A DNA stretch of 64,000 bases from Stichopus chloronotus (lineage: Eukaryota; Echinodermata; Holothuroidea; Aspidochirotida; Stichopodidae): positions 27,056,308 to 27,120,307 of the forward strand of contig CM037842.1 in the NCBI GenBank assembly GCA_021234535.1. The letters run 5' to 3'. Positions 39,401 to 54,400 of the stretch are shown here, piece after piece (position 1 is the stretch's first letter; each line of letters opens with the position of its first letter). The translations under genes and the position numbers were made by a program. The notes below the pieces were generated by a model. It made no database searches, was not told the DNA's origin, and saw only the letters and a list, made by a program, of their open reading frames with translations.

Positions 39401-42400
39401 TTTGAATTAGGGGTTCTACCCTTGTACAAGCTTTAATTAGCTTTCTGGTATAACTCCTTAATCACTTATAGCTTATCTTTGTAATGTTCTCATGTTTTCG
39501 TTGTCTGATTTTAATAAAGTTCAGTTGAATTGAATTGAAAAAAAATACTACCACCAGAAGAGTCCAATAACAAAATAACCGATTACTTCATACCTGAAAG
39601 AGGAATGTTTGATACCCAGACAACCATTGAGTCACTTAAACCACAATGTTTAAGTGACGTGAGTTTTGGTTCAGACTCCGTGCGCAGGTGGCTGACTGAA
39701 GGACTGCATGTAAGTCTTACTATAAACTGTAATGCAGGCGTTATTATCGTACATGTCATGTCGTAACATTTATCACCACCATGCACAATAATAGCAAAAA
39801 TTGCACAAAATGCATACGTCAGTGAGAAGAACCATGACAGAGTATGAAAAAAATACAGAACACAGATGCTGGATAAAATGATCATGCCAAGAAACATTAA
39901 AGGCTCAGTGGTCTATATGAAAGAAAAGTGGCAAGTTTTCCATGTCACGGAAAAAAAGAAAAAGAAATGGAATTTGAAAAAAAACAGGAAAACAAGGATA
40001 TTAACAGGAAGCAAAATTTTCCTTGACAAAATAAAAAATGTAGGAAGAAAAAAAAAAATCTGTCTTCAAAGACATTGGACAATCGGAATTCAAAACGACT
40101 GAAAATATATGCAAGTAACTGATTATTCTGGCTAGCTGGGCTATCAGAGTCATGGAATGTAAAAACTGGACTGAAATTACTTCAAGGAAATTACACAGAA
40201 TTTTGTATTTACAATCACCCATGCAAAACTACAGGATTTTGGCATTTAAAACATGGAAAAATTGCCACTTTGGTGTCTGAACATAGCATCCCAACAAAAA
40301 ATTGCTAGTTTCTCAATATGTTTCAGTTAAACTATACACAAAACATTAAATATGCAAATCACGGTGGAGGACATGGCAGGCTTTGAGAATGTGTCTAACA
40401 TTTCTACCTACCATCTTCAAAAAAAAGGTTTGGAATCTTTACATCAGACCTTTTACATGAAGCAGAGTATTTTCAATGGTGTATAGCAGTAGAGCAGGGG
40501 GGTGCTTTAGTAACTGAAGTAGGGGGTAGCAATGGGGTATTTGTAAAAAAGAAGAAATACTAAATTGGGCCTGGAACTGTTAGTGAAACATGACAGTTTC
40601 TGCTACAATTCACTGTTAGGCTATCTTTCTTTTCAATTATATTTATGATAATCAGATACAGGGCAATTGAAGTATTATGATGGGACTATAAACCTCTCCA
40701 AAGACAATTGACAATACATAGTTTGATTGGTATTTTGGCAGTGGGGGGGGGGAAAGGGTTTTCCAAGACCAATTTTTGACGGGGAGCAATTGGCTGAAAA
40801 AGGCTGAGAAGTGAGAACCAATGGTGTAGAGTACATTTCAGGAAATAGACTGCTCTGTAGCTTTTGACTGCGGTTGATGTATGGAGGTTAAATGACAGAC
40901 AAAGAAAGCAAGTGCTTTACCACGGAAATTTTAGGACAAGGTGAACTTAAATGATAATGACATTATTGTAGTCTTATTAAGAAAACCAGAGATAGCTTGC
41001 CATATTCTGTACATGCTAAATGATGCAAACAACTACAGCTGACCAACGATGGACAAGATATCTAAAAGTCGTGTAACACCAATTATATCAAAGAGAAATA
41101 TTATTGACTGTTTTTTACAGAATATATCAGATTTTATTTGAATCTTTGGAAAACTTCTAATGCAATCACATGCTGACTATTAAAAAAAAAAACCAGAGAT
41201 TGTACACCATAACAGTGAGTCATAAATTAGATTGACATTTTGATCCTAGAGGGATTTTCTTCAGAGTTTAACAAAGAAAATCAACGAAATGTGAGGCTGA
41301 ACATATTTTTGTATACTCTTTACTCAGGCTATTTTTTTTTTTTGCTTTGCTTTTCTTTTTCTTCTTTTTGGAGAAACAGTTTGGGTGCTTTGTTCTCTCA
41401 CATACAAGTACCACTTGAAACAATAAACTTCATCTGATCATGGACCTAGTTATCCGCATACCTAAGAACTTAAAACATCAATTACAAATGCCACTCATGT
41501 GCAGAAACAATCACCAGGAAGTGTAAAGTTAAACACATAGTAATTTACTTCAAGAGTAATGCATGAAATGAAGTCTAAGGTAACTTACATCCATGAAGGC
41601 AATATATATGTAGTGACCAAGGAAAGGTTGTATTTTTTGACAGGTACAAGATTACAAATAGACAAGATTTTAACATTTTATGAATGCCAATTTCCCTTTT
41701 CTCTTCCCATTTTTCCTACTTTGAATTGATTTCAGTTTTTGTAGAAGAAATGTTCCATTTTGCAAAACTAGAATTCCATACCAGCTCAATCAGATGAAGA
41801 ATGAAGGTGGCTTCCCCTGTGTACATTTTCTTTGAAGTTGAGTCTTAGCCTCACACTTAAATGACATGATATTCCTTCAGAAATGATGGGAAAATACTGA
41901 AATTTATTCATTTCTGGACACTTTCAATTTTTTTTATTCATACTTTTTGGTTTCTCACATTTTTTTTTGCGACTTTGATGTTGTTCTATGGTTTTACCTG
42001 TCTTTCTTTTCTTTCACAAAACATGAAACTGTTGTCTTTATTCATGTTTGACTGGTTATTAACTACAAATTAAGCAACTGTGTAACTTCCAACACTTTCA
42101 GAAGCTTACAAAGTATATATTACATCAGAGTAATATCAATATTATCAACTGGCTTTTTACTAACATACAACTGAAGATTAACCTCTTTTAACTGAAGATT
42201 TGTTTGAAATCGATGAAATAGCATAATGGTCTAGCTTGAAGCTACTACACTGAACTGCAACACTGAAATACACACACACACATTAACCTTACCTTGGGGT
42301 GCCTCCTGGGGTGAAAACCCATTCCTGGCAGTTCCTGTTGAACAGATAATCTATTAAACCATCACATAAAACTAAACCCGGATGCCAATTAAACAGTTTC

Positions 42401-45400
42401 ACAGGCACAAAATGTACACGGGACTTGAACTAAACTTCCCCAAAGGAAGGCAATATGGATGTCTAAGAGTTTCCATTGTGACACTGGAAAATTATGTTAA
42501 GCAAAGAAAGGGACAATTCTAATTTGATTGCCAATTGAATATGAGACTAAAAGTGATACCAACTAAATCAGTGAGAAGAAACAATAGCAAGGAATTGTAT
42601 GGAAGTGTGTGAGGGAGATGCACTGACAATTCGCCAACCAGAGAGAAAAAAAAAAAGGTCAAGTTTGAGAATATTGATGATGGATTTATGAGAAATCATT
42701 TTATCCTTTCAAAGCATCCATCTTTGTGAATTTTACCGTCATGGCGACAAAACAGTACTGCGCATCACGGTTCCGTTGATGCATTCCATTTAGTCATTTA
42801 GACGAGAAACTAGGCCACTGTGGATTTCCTCGATCTTGAGGAAAATCGACACATGCATGGAAGTCTGTTGTTCCATCTCAAATAGCCGACTTTCTGAGTT
42901 TGGTTATTGTTAACCATTTTGCCAACTTGTTGACTTAGATACAACTGTCCCTCTGTCAAGTCAGTGACCCACTAATGTGACTTCTACGCTTCTGTAGAAT
43001 TCAAAGGGAAAGTATCCACGGTTACGTAGAAGCACGGTGTTCAGTGAATTGATCCTGTCTAAAGGGGAACACATTTTCTTTCAAGGGCAAGTGATTTGAT
43101 ACACTGTATAGTCCCTCCAATGCACCAAAGTAACAGTTTGAGGACTTTAGAAGCCATTAAATGTTTCTCATGACATAGTGCAGGGTGGAGGGGGGGGGGC
43201 AATTCCCTCACTCTGACAGATTCAGCAGGCAGTATCTCTTCACAGCTTCTTGATTTGCGTCCGAGAATAGTACTAACCTAGCAACTGCCACAGAACCTTC
43301 AACATATCCAGAAAAAGCTCTCAAGAGAACCCATTAAAACCTTGTCACTTTTTTCTGTAAAAATTAACGATGAGCAACACAGACGATTGGAAGGTCATGA
43401 ATTCAATGACCAATCACAGTTTACCGGACAAATACTGAGGGGAACTATCTCTAAAAAAAAAAAAGCATCTTTTGATCATTTAGCATGCTACTAAATGGAA
43501 TTGAACTGTGACAAATTACAGAGATTAATAATAATCTACGATTTTATTGCACTGTGATCAAGCTATAAAACCACTCAACGAGACAACCTGCTAATTCATC
43601 TTAAATTGAGTAGGTTAACAAGAGCTTTGTACTTTAGGCAAACACCAATAAACAATAATCGCCATAACTTGCTGTACCTTCAGTGGCATATATTACAACA
43701 TTATGACCTGAACAGCTTCTTCCTTTTACATCATAAATTATTAACTATGAAATTAATTATCAATTTATATAGTTGTTTATATTTATCAATATAAATGATT
43801 ATAAATTTTAACACAATTAACTCACTTTCTTACTTTACTGTTTCTTTGCTCTTTGCTAACTTTGTGGCCAGTATTTTGGTGCAATGAGACACATTACGTT
43901 AGTTGCCCTTGATACTCACGACTGCTAAGCTACTACATACCTATCAAGTTCTCAGTGTCATAGCGACCATTGATTTTGCAAATTTTAGTTAACTTTTTGG
44001 GAATCCCACTTGCTGTAGCTATCAACAAAATTGTCTAGGATTCATTTTATATCAGCACATTTTCTCACGTGGTCCAATTAATCTACTTTTGTTTCAACCG
44101 TTTGCAATCCCTTGAAAATAAATAATGTAAATTGCTACATCATAACTGTCCTTCTCTTTTTATGCTAGCAGTGACTGGCATTCCACCCCCCTGCTCCCCC
44201 TCTCTTTCTCTGTACTATTAGAAAACTAAGAATAAATACCCGCATCTAACAAGTCTAAAAATTCCCCTGGCAGACGTAAAACACCATGAAGTCTGTGACA
44301 CGCTCATTCCTTTGTATACGAGCTACACTGGGTAAAATAATGCCATTTAAAAATCCTCAAACCAGAACGTCATTAACCGGTGAAACTTGAAGCATCAAAA
44401 AGCAGAGAATTATTACTAGCTAAGGCAGGGTCACATCACTGGGTTTGTCAGGGTCACGTTATCGATGTATGTTAGGGATTGGTATGGGGGAGGTTTGGAA
44501 TTCAATGCTGGGTGAATCAGTCCACAAGATGCTGCATCGTCACATGTGCGTGACTTTTCAAAATAAATAAATGTTTGCTTACCTGAGGTAGGGGTCCAGT
44601 AACCGTCTTTGTCTGGGCTACCCGGTGACATGGACCCGTTCATGGATACCGCATGATCCACACCCTGAGATTTGTCCGTGTAAACCTTCGTTGGTATTTC
44701 TTGACGAAGACAAAAGTGATTTTTAACCGATCAGTGACATTCATGGAGACTTTAAGATTTGTAGTCAGGAATTCAAAAAAGGGAAAAAATTTAACTAAAC
44801 CATTAAAATAAGCACTTCAAATTCCTTCAATTAAACAAAGTCAATTATGAGCAGTGACAGAGCTTTGTATATTAGTACTTCTTGCAGATTCATAACATGA
44901 AGCTATGTTTGTTAAAGTTAAGCATAGCTCTATAACTGAAGAGTCGCCAGGAGGCCACGACTGACTAAATGACATTACATGTTTGGATTACATTAGCTCT
45001 ACCAACATATTTCTCCTGACAAAATGCACTACTATTTGCCAAGTGTCTCATGACTGGAGTTTTGGTCTATTCTACGATGGGGTTTAACATCCTTGGTTTC
45101 TATGTGACAGTTCAAGTCCTAGCCGAGCAAACTCAAACCAGATGAGAGGAATGACTGTCTCAACACTAGCCATGTCCAGCAATGCCCTTTATAGATTTCT
45201 ACAATGTTGTTTACTTCCTGAGTCCTCGAATTGTGCTCACTGCCCGTCTGCAGTTGAAACACTTGATCAAAGGTTCCACGTATCAGATACTCAGAGGTGT
45301 GCGGTAACGTGTATTTTGGGACCTATCATCTGACACCAGAAGCAAATGGAATTCAGTGAGGTGGAGCCTGCCACGAGAGCTGCCCGGGTCGATCAAGCAG

Positions 45401-48400
45401 TGAGCATGACAGAGCAAAATCCTCACTTGCTACCGTAAGGCTGTCCTTCAATGCCCTACTGTAAACATGATTAACAGTACCTAGACTTAACTGAATGAAG
45501 ATTAAAAGCTGAAAACATCGGTCATGAACATATCACCCCATCTTCAGCTGCCTTTACAAGTTTTGATTGCTATGAGGCATCACTGCAGGCATCACTGCAG
45601 GCATCACCATGGCATCACTGCAGGCATTGATGATCACTCTGTTCCACTGACTCATAGAAGTGTCATTTTTTTCTGTCAGCATGAGGGGGAATTAAGCCAT
45701 TTGATGTTTCGCACACCTCTTCTGCAGAAATTCTTCTGCTTCACGCCTGGCTTTTTATAAAGAGAAAAAAGGGGTACAAAGAGGGAAAGAAAGTTACCAT
45801 TGTTATTGGCAGTGAGATATTTCGGTCTTGATGTCTTGGTGGTTACCGTGGTAATGATGGTGCCATCTGGGGCCAGCATCTGTTTCTTTTCTATCTTCCT
45901 CGATGGAGAGAGCGGTTTCCTGGCAGCATCTGGTGTTTGCATGAATAACAACTGCAACAAACCAAAAGAACACAATGAAGGAATAAAGCTTACACAATTC
46001 AAAACATAACTTTGAATATTCAAAAAGGTTCACACATGTAAAATTTCTCAAAGAAATATGTAAGTGTTGAGATAATGCATAATTTGTTGCAGAATAGACC
46101 GATTTGATGTTGCATAGTATCGACTGAAGAATCCTGTAACGTAACGCACTTTCTGGTAAAAATTTGAGATCGAATGTAGTCTGAATTGCAAATTGTGGTT
46201 CTGGATACTTCAAGACTGTCGCCTGTGCTGGTATAAATGCCCAGGGTCAATTTTGCAAAATGTTACACTATCCTTCATTTCATAATGGCAGTGCTGTAAG
46301 TACATGTTCACATATTTGCACTGGCACTCGAGTCCCAATTTCTGCACTTGTACCCGTATTCGTAAACTAGGATCTATACTCATCATACCAACACCTGCAT
46401 CCCCTGGTCAGGCACCAATACCCAGAGCCGCTGGTGAGGACCTGTACCCGTAGTTGTGTCCTGGTACCCATACCCCTGACTCTGCACCCATACCCATGAT
46501 ACCCTGTAGGTACGTTTTGACCTTGTTACTGTACTCATACCTATATACTCATGCTACCTATACCCATGGTGATGTACTCACACAGCAAGACTGCATCGTG
46601 CAACTGGACAGTACCAGAATATTCCAATGTAGGTTTAATTTCTACAAATACTGGTTATCTACTGTGGTAAAAGGGTCATTGGTAAAGAACCCAATAATTG
46701 AGGAATCCTATTTATCTACCTATGTATTAATTAAAACCAAATTTTGGTGACTTTTAAACTTTTCTGTCTCATCAAGATGCCTTTACATGTTAAAGATCTC
46801 AGTACTAAAGTCATCTCATTTCTATTGAGAAATCTTTGGCCTACATTGTCTTCAAAGAGAACCAGTGACCTCCAAACACACCAAAATAGTGTACCCACTA
46901 AAATGACCCTGCACATACAAGTTAAAGCTTTCATGAACTTGTGATCAAGATTTGGTGTTAGGTATACATATTTTCTGACAATTTTGTCATACAATTTACA
47001 AATTTACCATGGCACTGATGCAGTGTTTTTAAGCAAAACACCATTCAAAAGGATACTGATTCAGAAAATTAACAGCAAAAATCAATGCAGAGCACCAACT
47101 GATGTTTACAAAAACACAAACAGTAGTAACAGGAGACACAATAATTGAATCATTTTTTTTTATTGAAGTCTGTGGCATCATAATTAATCAGTTAGAAATG
47201 TTAGGAAAAAAGCAATTTCAATACTCTCTGGCATAAAAACATCTCTTCAACAGTTTATTCCTTGAGACATGTTGGACATTTTTGCATTTATTTTAAATTA
47301 CCTCATAGGGCCAAATCTTTGAAGATATCAGACCTATTAAGATGCTACCTCACAATACTCAATTGTGCAGCTTTCCATCAATTTGAAATGACTGGTTAAC
47401 CCTTTCGCAGCCACCTACGTAATATTACCAACCTTGAAAAGTTTCCATTCACAGTCACGTACGTACCATTACCTAAAATTTCAACGTTTCTCTTCATGTA
47501 GTTGGCCAAAATGGGTGTTGTCCAAAGAATGGACACTGGCTATGAAAGGGTTAATTTAATGTTGTTAACATAAATATTGTCATGTAGAAATGGATTTCAA
47601 GTGAGCTTCCTAATGTGTTTGATAATTTTTTCCAGATTTATTGGGCAAGACCACTGTTATTTTTACATGTGTTTTAGTTATCAGATTCAGATCTTGCACT
47701 ACACCTTTATCGTTTCACCACCTCCGAACATACTATATCCTTCCCCCGTCCCAAAATTTTGAATAGTTCACCCTATGAGTTTCGGAAATCTATCACCATC
47801 GATAGTTTTAAAAAGTCCCAGGAAAATCACTACTTAAATTGCTGGTTCTTTTTATAAACGTTTATTCACATTTCAATGATGCCTTCACTTTGGCTTTTGT
47901 TGTTGTTTTGTTTTATTTTTCTTTCTTGGACCTCTGATCCAAGATTTTCTTCTTTGCATTTTCTCTTTCCACGTAAAACCACATTTACAAGCATCTGTGC
48001 TTCTTGTGGGCTGCTCTCAGTTTTAAATCATTCGTATACGTTGTCCATGATACTACCGACACTGGAATAATTGTTACATAAAAAAAGACAAAGTACAAAC
48101 TTTCAACTCACAAACAGCACAATTGATCCCTTGACGTTATCGTTTTGTCCGGGTCTTGACTGGAGTTGGATGATGTGTCGGCTTCCTCTGCTTCTGTCGA
48201 TGGTGGCCAACGGCAGGGTGGTTCCTCCCAGAAATCGATCTATATAAAGAACCGCAAATTTGCGTAAATTATCATGTCTCAATTGCGACAGGACAAAAAA
48301 TTACGAAAACGGCATATCTGCATTCATTGGGAAAATTTCTACATTTTCTTCCACTTAAATACCTACACAAATACAACCATAAGATCAAATTGGAATTCCT

Positions 48401-51400
48401 TGCCAATATGAAAAGCATCCACAGAATATGAGAGTTGCTGCGAAGCCTGGTTGCAGATCAGCACCAAAGCAAGAGTGCTAGGGTCTAAAGACCAAAGAAC
48501 TTGAAGAATGGATACCTCAAGGGTAGAACTTAATTAACTTCCAATTACATCAGTGACAAACTCTATGCTACACAATAACCTCTACTGGACTTTAAGTGAA
48601 TATCCGTTTTTTTTGTTTTTTTTTCTACATAATTCTTGATTACTTACTTATTAAGAAGTACCAATACACAGCACACACGAACTTCAAGCTACAAATTATT
48701 TCAGGAAATGATTGTAGTCTTTTCGGACTTGTGACCCCAACAAAATATTATATGTGTAACAAGCATTAAATAAGGGCTACAAATATGAATAATCTGACGT
48801 TACAGCAAGCTTCACTTCTTGAAATACAATGTTCAAGGAAATTTTTAGGATATGACTTTTGACCTACATGAAGTAGAACACATCATCTTCTCACTGAACG
48901 TTATAATCAAATAATGTTCAAGAATTGTTCTTCTCTTTGAGAGTTTGTCCTTAAAAAGTCAAAGTGTTACACACACATACAGAAAGCACAAACCAAAACC
49001 ATATATATTCGGGACGTCTTCAGCACAGAATCAAAACGCTTTCAAGGTTAATTAACAAGTCACAGAGACATCAGAATTTTTGTCAGGGGGACTGAACCCA
49101 ATGGCTTGCGACCGATGTCCTGGTGGAGGGGTCAAAGAGGTGGGTGTTGTCCCCCCTCATGTCCTCCCCTCCCTGTTGGAAAATTCATGCAATGTGATGT
49201 CCCGTTACAGACATTCACACTTCTGAATACCTGATACACTGTGCGGGCAGTACCTGATACACTGTGTGAGCAATACCTGATATACTGTGAAGGCTTTTGA
49301 TTGGGTTTTAAAACTGCAGATAGGAAATGAGAACAATTGGTCAGAGGACTTCAGAAATAATCTTTACTTGCATAATTTTGCAAATTTTGGTCAAAATCTG
49401 TGAGGGAAATTTCTTGACATGTTCTAGAAAATTTACAGGTCCCTCAGATGTTGTTCAGTGCCACCAAATGTAAGAATTTGTGATAAAATTTTCTGTTTCC
49501 TGATTCATGTATCCGATGTTTAGAATTTTTTATTCTGTTGTTACAGGGCCTCAAAAGGATTATTTTGGCTCTGAAAACTGGGGTATGGAAGCATGTCTCT
49601 GCCCCCCTCAACATTTTTGGTCTGTGGTATTTCCCCTGTCCCCTCCTTAACATCCTACGGCCCTGACCAGTAAATGGGAGCCCCCTGAATGGAAGTGATA
49701 AAAAAAATGGCTGATGATGCGGTACTGTGTTACCACATGTTATTGATAAGGCCTGATACAATATTTCCCACATATGTATTTAGCCACAGGCAAAAGTGGC
49801 TAATTCATATTTGATTGCTATGCCAAGGGAAAAGTCCAAATCAGAAAATGGAAGCTATGGTTAGGTTACACTTAAAACAGAATGCACTCTTATTCCTCCA
49901 TTTTCAAAAGTGCATCTGAGGAATGGCTGTACTTCTACTTTGCATAACTTCATAAAACGATCGTTCTCTTAACCTTTTTGTCCACAAATAAAAAGAAAGT
50001 TGCAAAGAAAATTGGCAAAAGAAATAATTGTCAGAAGAGTTTCATTGTGGTTATTTACACAGTTCAGAGCATCCAGTTGTTTTCAGCATTCTTTGCATGG
50101 TAGGTGAGAGTGCATATGCTGTGCTGGGATAGGTAATTCAGGAGTAAAGTAAGCAACTCAGACTGAATAATATACGAACCATTGTGATCTCTGTCATGAA
50201 CTTCAAAGGTGATCTCGCTACTCTGTTTGGCAATCTCACTGAAAATGGAAATGGAAGAGTTAAGATCCGTTTATGGATCAAATATATTTCATTTTCCATT
50301 TTACAGGTGTGATAACGAATGATGACTGTCTTTCATGCCTAACATGCAACAAACGCTGTTTTCCAAATGCGACCGATGGGAATATTGTTAAGAAGCCATT
50401 TGATAATGTCATTGTTACTGACAGGAAACTACATTATCTAAAGGATAGATGTTTTATCCTCGATACAAGGATTTACATTAATAATTCTCTTAAAACGTTT
50501 TCACATCCTTTTTTCAATACCTCCCCCCCCACCCATCTTTAGCAATGTAGAGAGTTTATGTGACAGTTTCTGTATGCAGCCAATAAAATGCAAAATTCCC
50601 TCAGGTGACAATATGCAGTACTTTCTTTAGCGTTAGACCAGGCTAACAAACTGTTTGTCCCAAAAACCATCATAAACTGTTTCACACTTAAACCTAGAGA
50701 GGTGACAATGTAACATATGCCTTGAAAGCAGCCAGATCAAAACCAGGTACAACAACCACACCAACTCATTAGGCTAAAACTGCTACGAAACAAACACAAA
50801 ACGCTCTAAATACTGCCAGGGGAGGGGGGAGCTGGTAAGGGGGGACTGGTAGAAGATAGTGGACTACTCCTTCAGATGGCACACACTGAAGAAGTCAAAC
50901 ACAGCTAAATATCAATCAGGCCTCTGCAATCTATACGTTCAAGACATGGTGAAAATAATCTTCATGAATGAGTAAATACCCAGAACAAAGGGAGGACAGG
51001 CTTCATCTCGACACGTCGGCATGGAAACTCACACAAACAAAAACCACTGAACTGTGTCAAAAGGAAACCATAGCTCATGTTGTATTGCAAGAACTGTGAT
51101 AGGAAATGCTTTACATTCATTTTGCCGATGCTTGCCACAAACAAAGGATTGTGAAATTCAAAGTAGAATTGTGCCAGTATCTAACACACATCATGTAAAA
51201 TATATCTAAGCAAGCTCAACCTGGGAATTGAGCACTAGTTAGAAGTGACTGAACTTCTGTCATGCATCACATCAGGTTTCATCATTAATGACAATCTTTT
51301 CATACCTGTCCGTGACTTCAGCTCTCGAGCGATGCATAAAAATCCATCCACGGATGAGGCCATCCAAAAGAAAACTTGCAAGTAGTTTTCATGAAATTCC

Positions 51401-54400
51401 GAACCCCACCGATTAAATCGGACAGTCAGTGAGCAACCAAACACATGAAATACCAGATTGGGCTGTGAAAGCTGTAAATGCTAAATGGTGTCTACAACAA
51501 ACCTCATCACACCAACCTAAGGTGTCCATACACCAAAACCCTTCAAACCCATTCTCAACCCCTCGCCACCCCCTCTTCCCTCCATCCATTTTTGTTTTTT
51601 TTTTTTTAAATTGAATCATTAAGCAACTTTTGTCACACTTTTTATAGAGACAATTTCAAGAGCAAAATTCTTTGCACTGTAAACAAAACTACTATTTATT
51701 TACACATTAAATGGAAGGAGAAGGATGTTTTTAGAAAAGCCGTTCAAACAACTCAAGAGCAGGGAAAAATGCGTTTAAATTGAGTTTTCCATCTGACAGA
51801 ACATCCGCATCGATGATGCACTCTGAACAAAACCGTAGCGGAGAGTGTTTGCGACCTAGTTAATTACACCAACCTATCTGCGCTGATAGCTTCGCAACCT
51901 AGCAGATTACACAAGGCATGAGAGACTTCGAAAGAGAGAGATCAAAAGCCATCAGGAGTCAGCTGAGTGCTGCCAAGATGGAAGGATTTACTGAAAGATC
52001 ACTCAGGATTCTGGAATACTCAGTAGAAAGATATTCAAAGAATGGCAAGGACGAGTCGACGACACGGCGAAAAGACGGATGGGATATTTAATGAATAGCA
52101 GAAGCATATCACAGAGAACGCATAATAGCTACAGCGAAAAACACAGACAGGCTTTATATATGAAATAATAGTAATGTACGCACTTGACCTAAACTTCTCC
52201 GAGAACAAAATCCTTTTTTGATTAGCAAGAATAAGCCAGCTGAGAGTTACAAAGGAGTATGCATGCAGGAAAACATATGAAGGGTAGAAACAAGACAATG
52301 GCTCATACAATTATCGTTCCAGTTTTCACTCAGACCTTTAGAACTCTTGAAAACTGAACCACTTTGCTTCATTTCTTTGATTAGACTATTCTTCTGTGTC
52401 TGGTGGTAATATCTGTGACGTTCCACCTCAGCAGGATTAGCAAATTTTTTTTGGCAAAAGCTTCAAGAAAAAAGCTTGCACACCATCATTGTCGTGTATA
52501 TCCAAGTTTCGTCCACTTTGACATCATGACGACGTAAAAACTTCATCGCCGACAAAATCGTTAACTCTCACTATGAACAGACTTACTAATTTCTACCTTC
52601 GGTTGCTATTCAACCAATGGCAACACATTATTCCATTTCCAACATCAAAAAAACTGATTGTCAAAAACCAAAACATGTAGACCTGAGAATTCTCATCATT
52701 GCATAGAGAGCTCTGTTAGTTTCCAATGCTGGAAGTTAATTGTTTCAGTTGGTGAATAATCAATTGTTTTACTTTTCGATGACTTCTAAGTCCCATCATT
52801 CTCATTTTACATCCACTATAACTATTCATTGTTTTTAAATATCAGCCATTTGTTTATCTATCACTTATTTCTTTCTTTGTTTGATAGGAACCGTACTAGA
52901 ACTGCATACGCATATTTTCTTTTCTCTACCAATCATATCTTTTATATTTTTAATTCTACTTCAAAGTCAAGTCATTTGCTACTATGTTTTTAAGATGACT
53001 AAACTGTTCGAATGCTGCATTATTTATGAATATCGTTAGAATCTAGATGGAAATTGGCTTCGTAATAAGAGCTTGAGATAGAAATAAACTAGAAACTAAC
53101 TTAATAGCTACAGCTAGCAGACAATAACTGTATATACTCAGCCCGCTACGTACCATGACAAAAAAGTGCAATGTTCAACATCTGCTAGTGCCTGTACTTC
53201 CCTAGGATATTTCCCAAAGTACTGAGTTTTCCTTAAAGATCAAACTCCTTTAAAATTTGAAGGAATTATTCATGATACAAATAAAGGAAAGATTTTGGAG
53301 CTTGATGTTATTATTTGCCAATTTATGTGATACAGAACACAATTTGTAGTTTATATATATATGATGAAAAGGTCATGATCAAATTGGTTGAAAACCTTCC
53401 TCCCTCTTCAATTACACAATTTTGCCTACGGGCATGACAGCTACAGAACCCCTGCAAAGGGATGGAAAACTAGGCATTTGATCTCTATCTGAATGAGTGA
53501 TTGTTGGCTTGCCGAGTGGGATTGAGTCACCGTGATGTGATGGAAATGAGCCAAGGGGATGAGGTTGAAATGAAGCAAAAACGTCACTTATCCTTTGTTC
53601 TAGTGTGGTTTTGAGAACAGGAATTTTAGCTGCTTCGATTCAGCAGGGGGTATTGGTTGCACCAAAACTGCATCTGATGCAAATGGTACTGCATTAAGTT
53701 TCACTTACAAGAGAAACTGTTCATCCCAGAAAGGGTTTGTGGTGTTCTTGATGAAGTTAGTTTTATGTCGCTGGATGGGGTGGTCGAGGGTCACGACACA
53801 GTACGGATCCCCGTCGACATCTGGTGAGTACCGCTGAAGGTTGTTTGCCTTTATCACTGCGATCAAAGCAAGAACATAGATAAACATTTACACCAACATC
53901 TCAAATTCAGTGAGGAATGTTTAAACAGGAAAGGAAACAGTCTTTATTTATGTGACACATGTTGACAGAAAACCTGATCACAAGACGAGTGATGTAATAT
54001 GGCAATGTGTGACAACTTTTTCACTTCCAACAAGAGTTACTGGCAAATTGAAGGAGATGACATGCAGAAATGAACCCGTTCTGATGTATCGTATGAATTG
54101 TTACTGCAAAAGTACCATATCTGAGAAAGACCTTGGACACCAAAATAACATGGGTGTTGCTGGCACTGCAAACTTATGAAGTGCATTCGTACCCCTATGC
54201 TCCACTGTATGGTACTGTAGGTAATCCTAATCTAACACCTAATCCTAACCCTTAAACCTAACCCTTAAACACTAGAACTAACGGCCTCATCACTGTCCCT
54301 GTGATTAGAATTTTAAGGCGAATAACAATTTTAGCAAAACCGGCTCCTGTGGTAAACGTATGGGTGCATCCATACCGACTATGACAATACAATACTGTAA

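Larger units (their letters stand above)
34962..39593. other. Intron containing a full non-LTR retrotransposon ORF
   Basis: Holds the plus-strand element described at 35940-39546 and a dispersed repeat at 35694-35790, whose partner is at 54308-54400. Apart from these I see nothing. Confidence 0.6.

Noticed and set aside
45142..45333. Cys-rich plus-strand frame
   Set aside because: Chance frame in an intron; no splice support or domain.
49229..49292. Possible CRISPR-like spaced repeats (also 28490-28876 and 61621-62170)
   Set aside because: Repeats are contiguous or drifted minisatellites without unique spacers, in a spliced animal gene.
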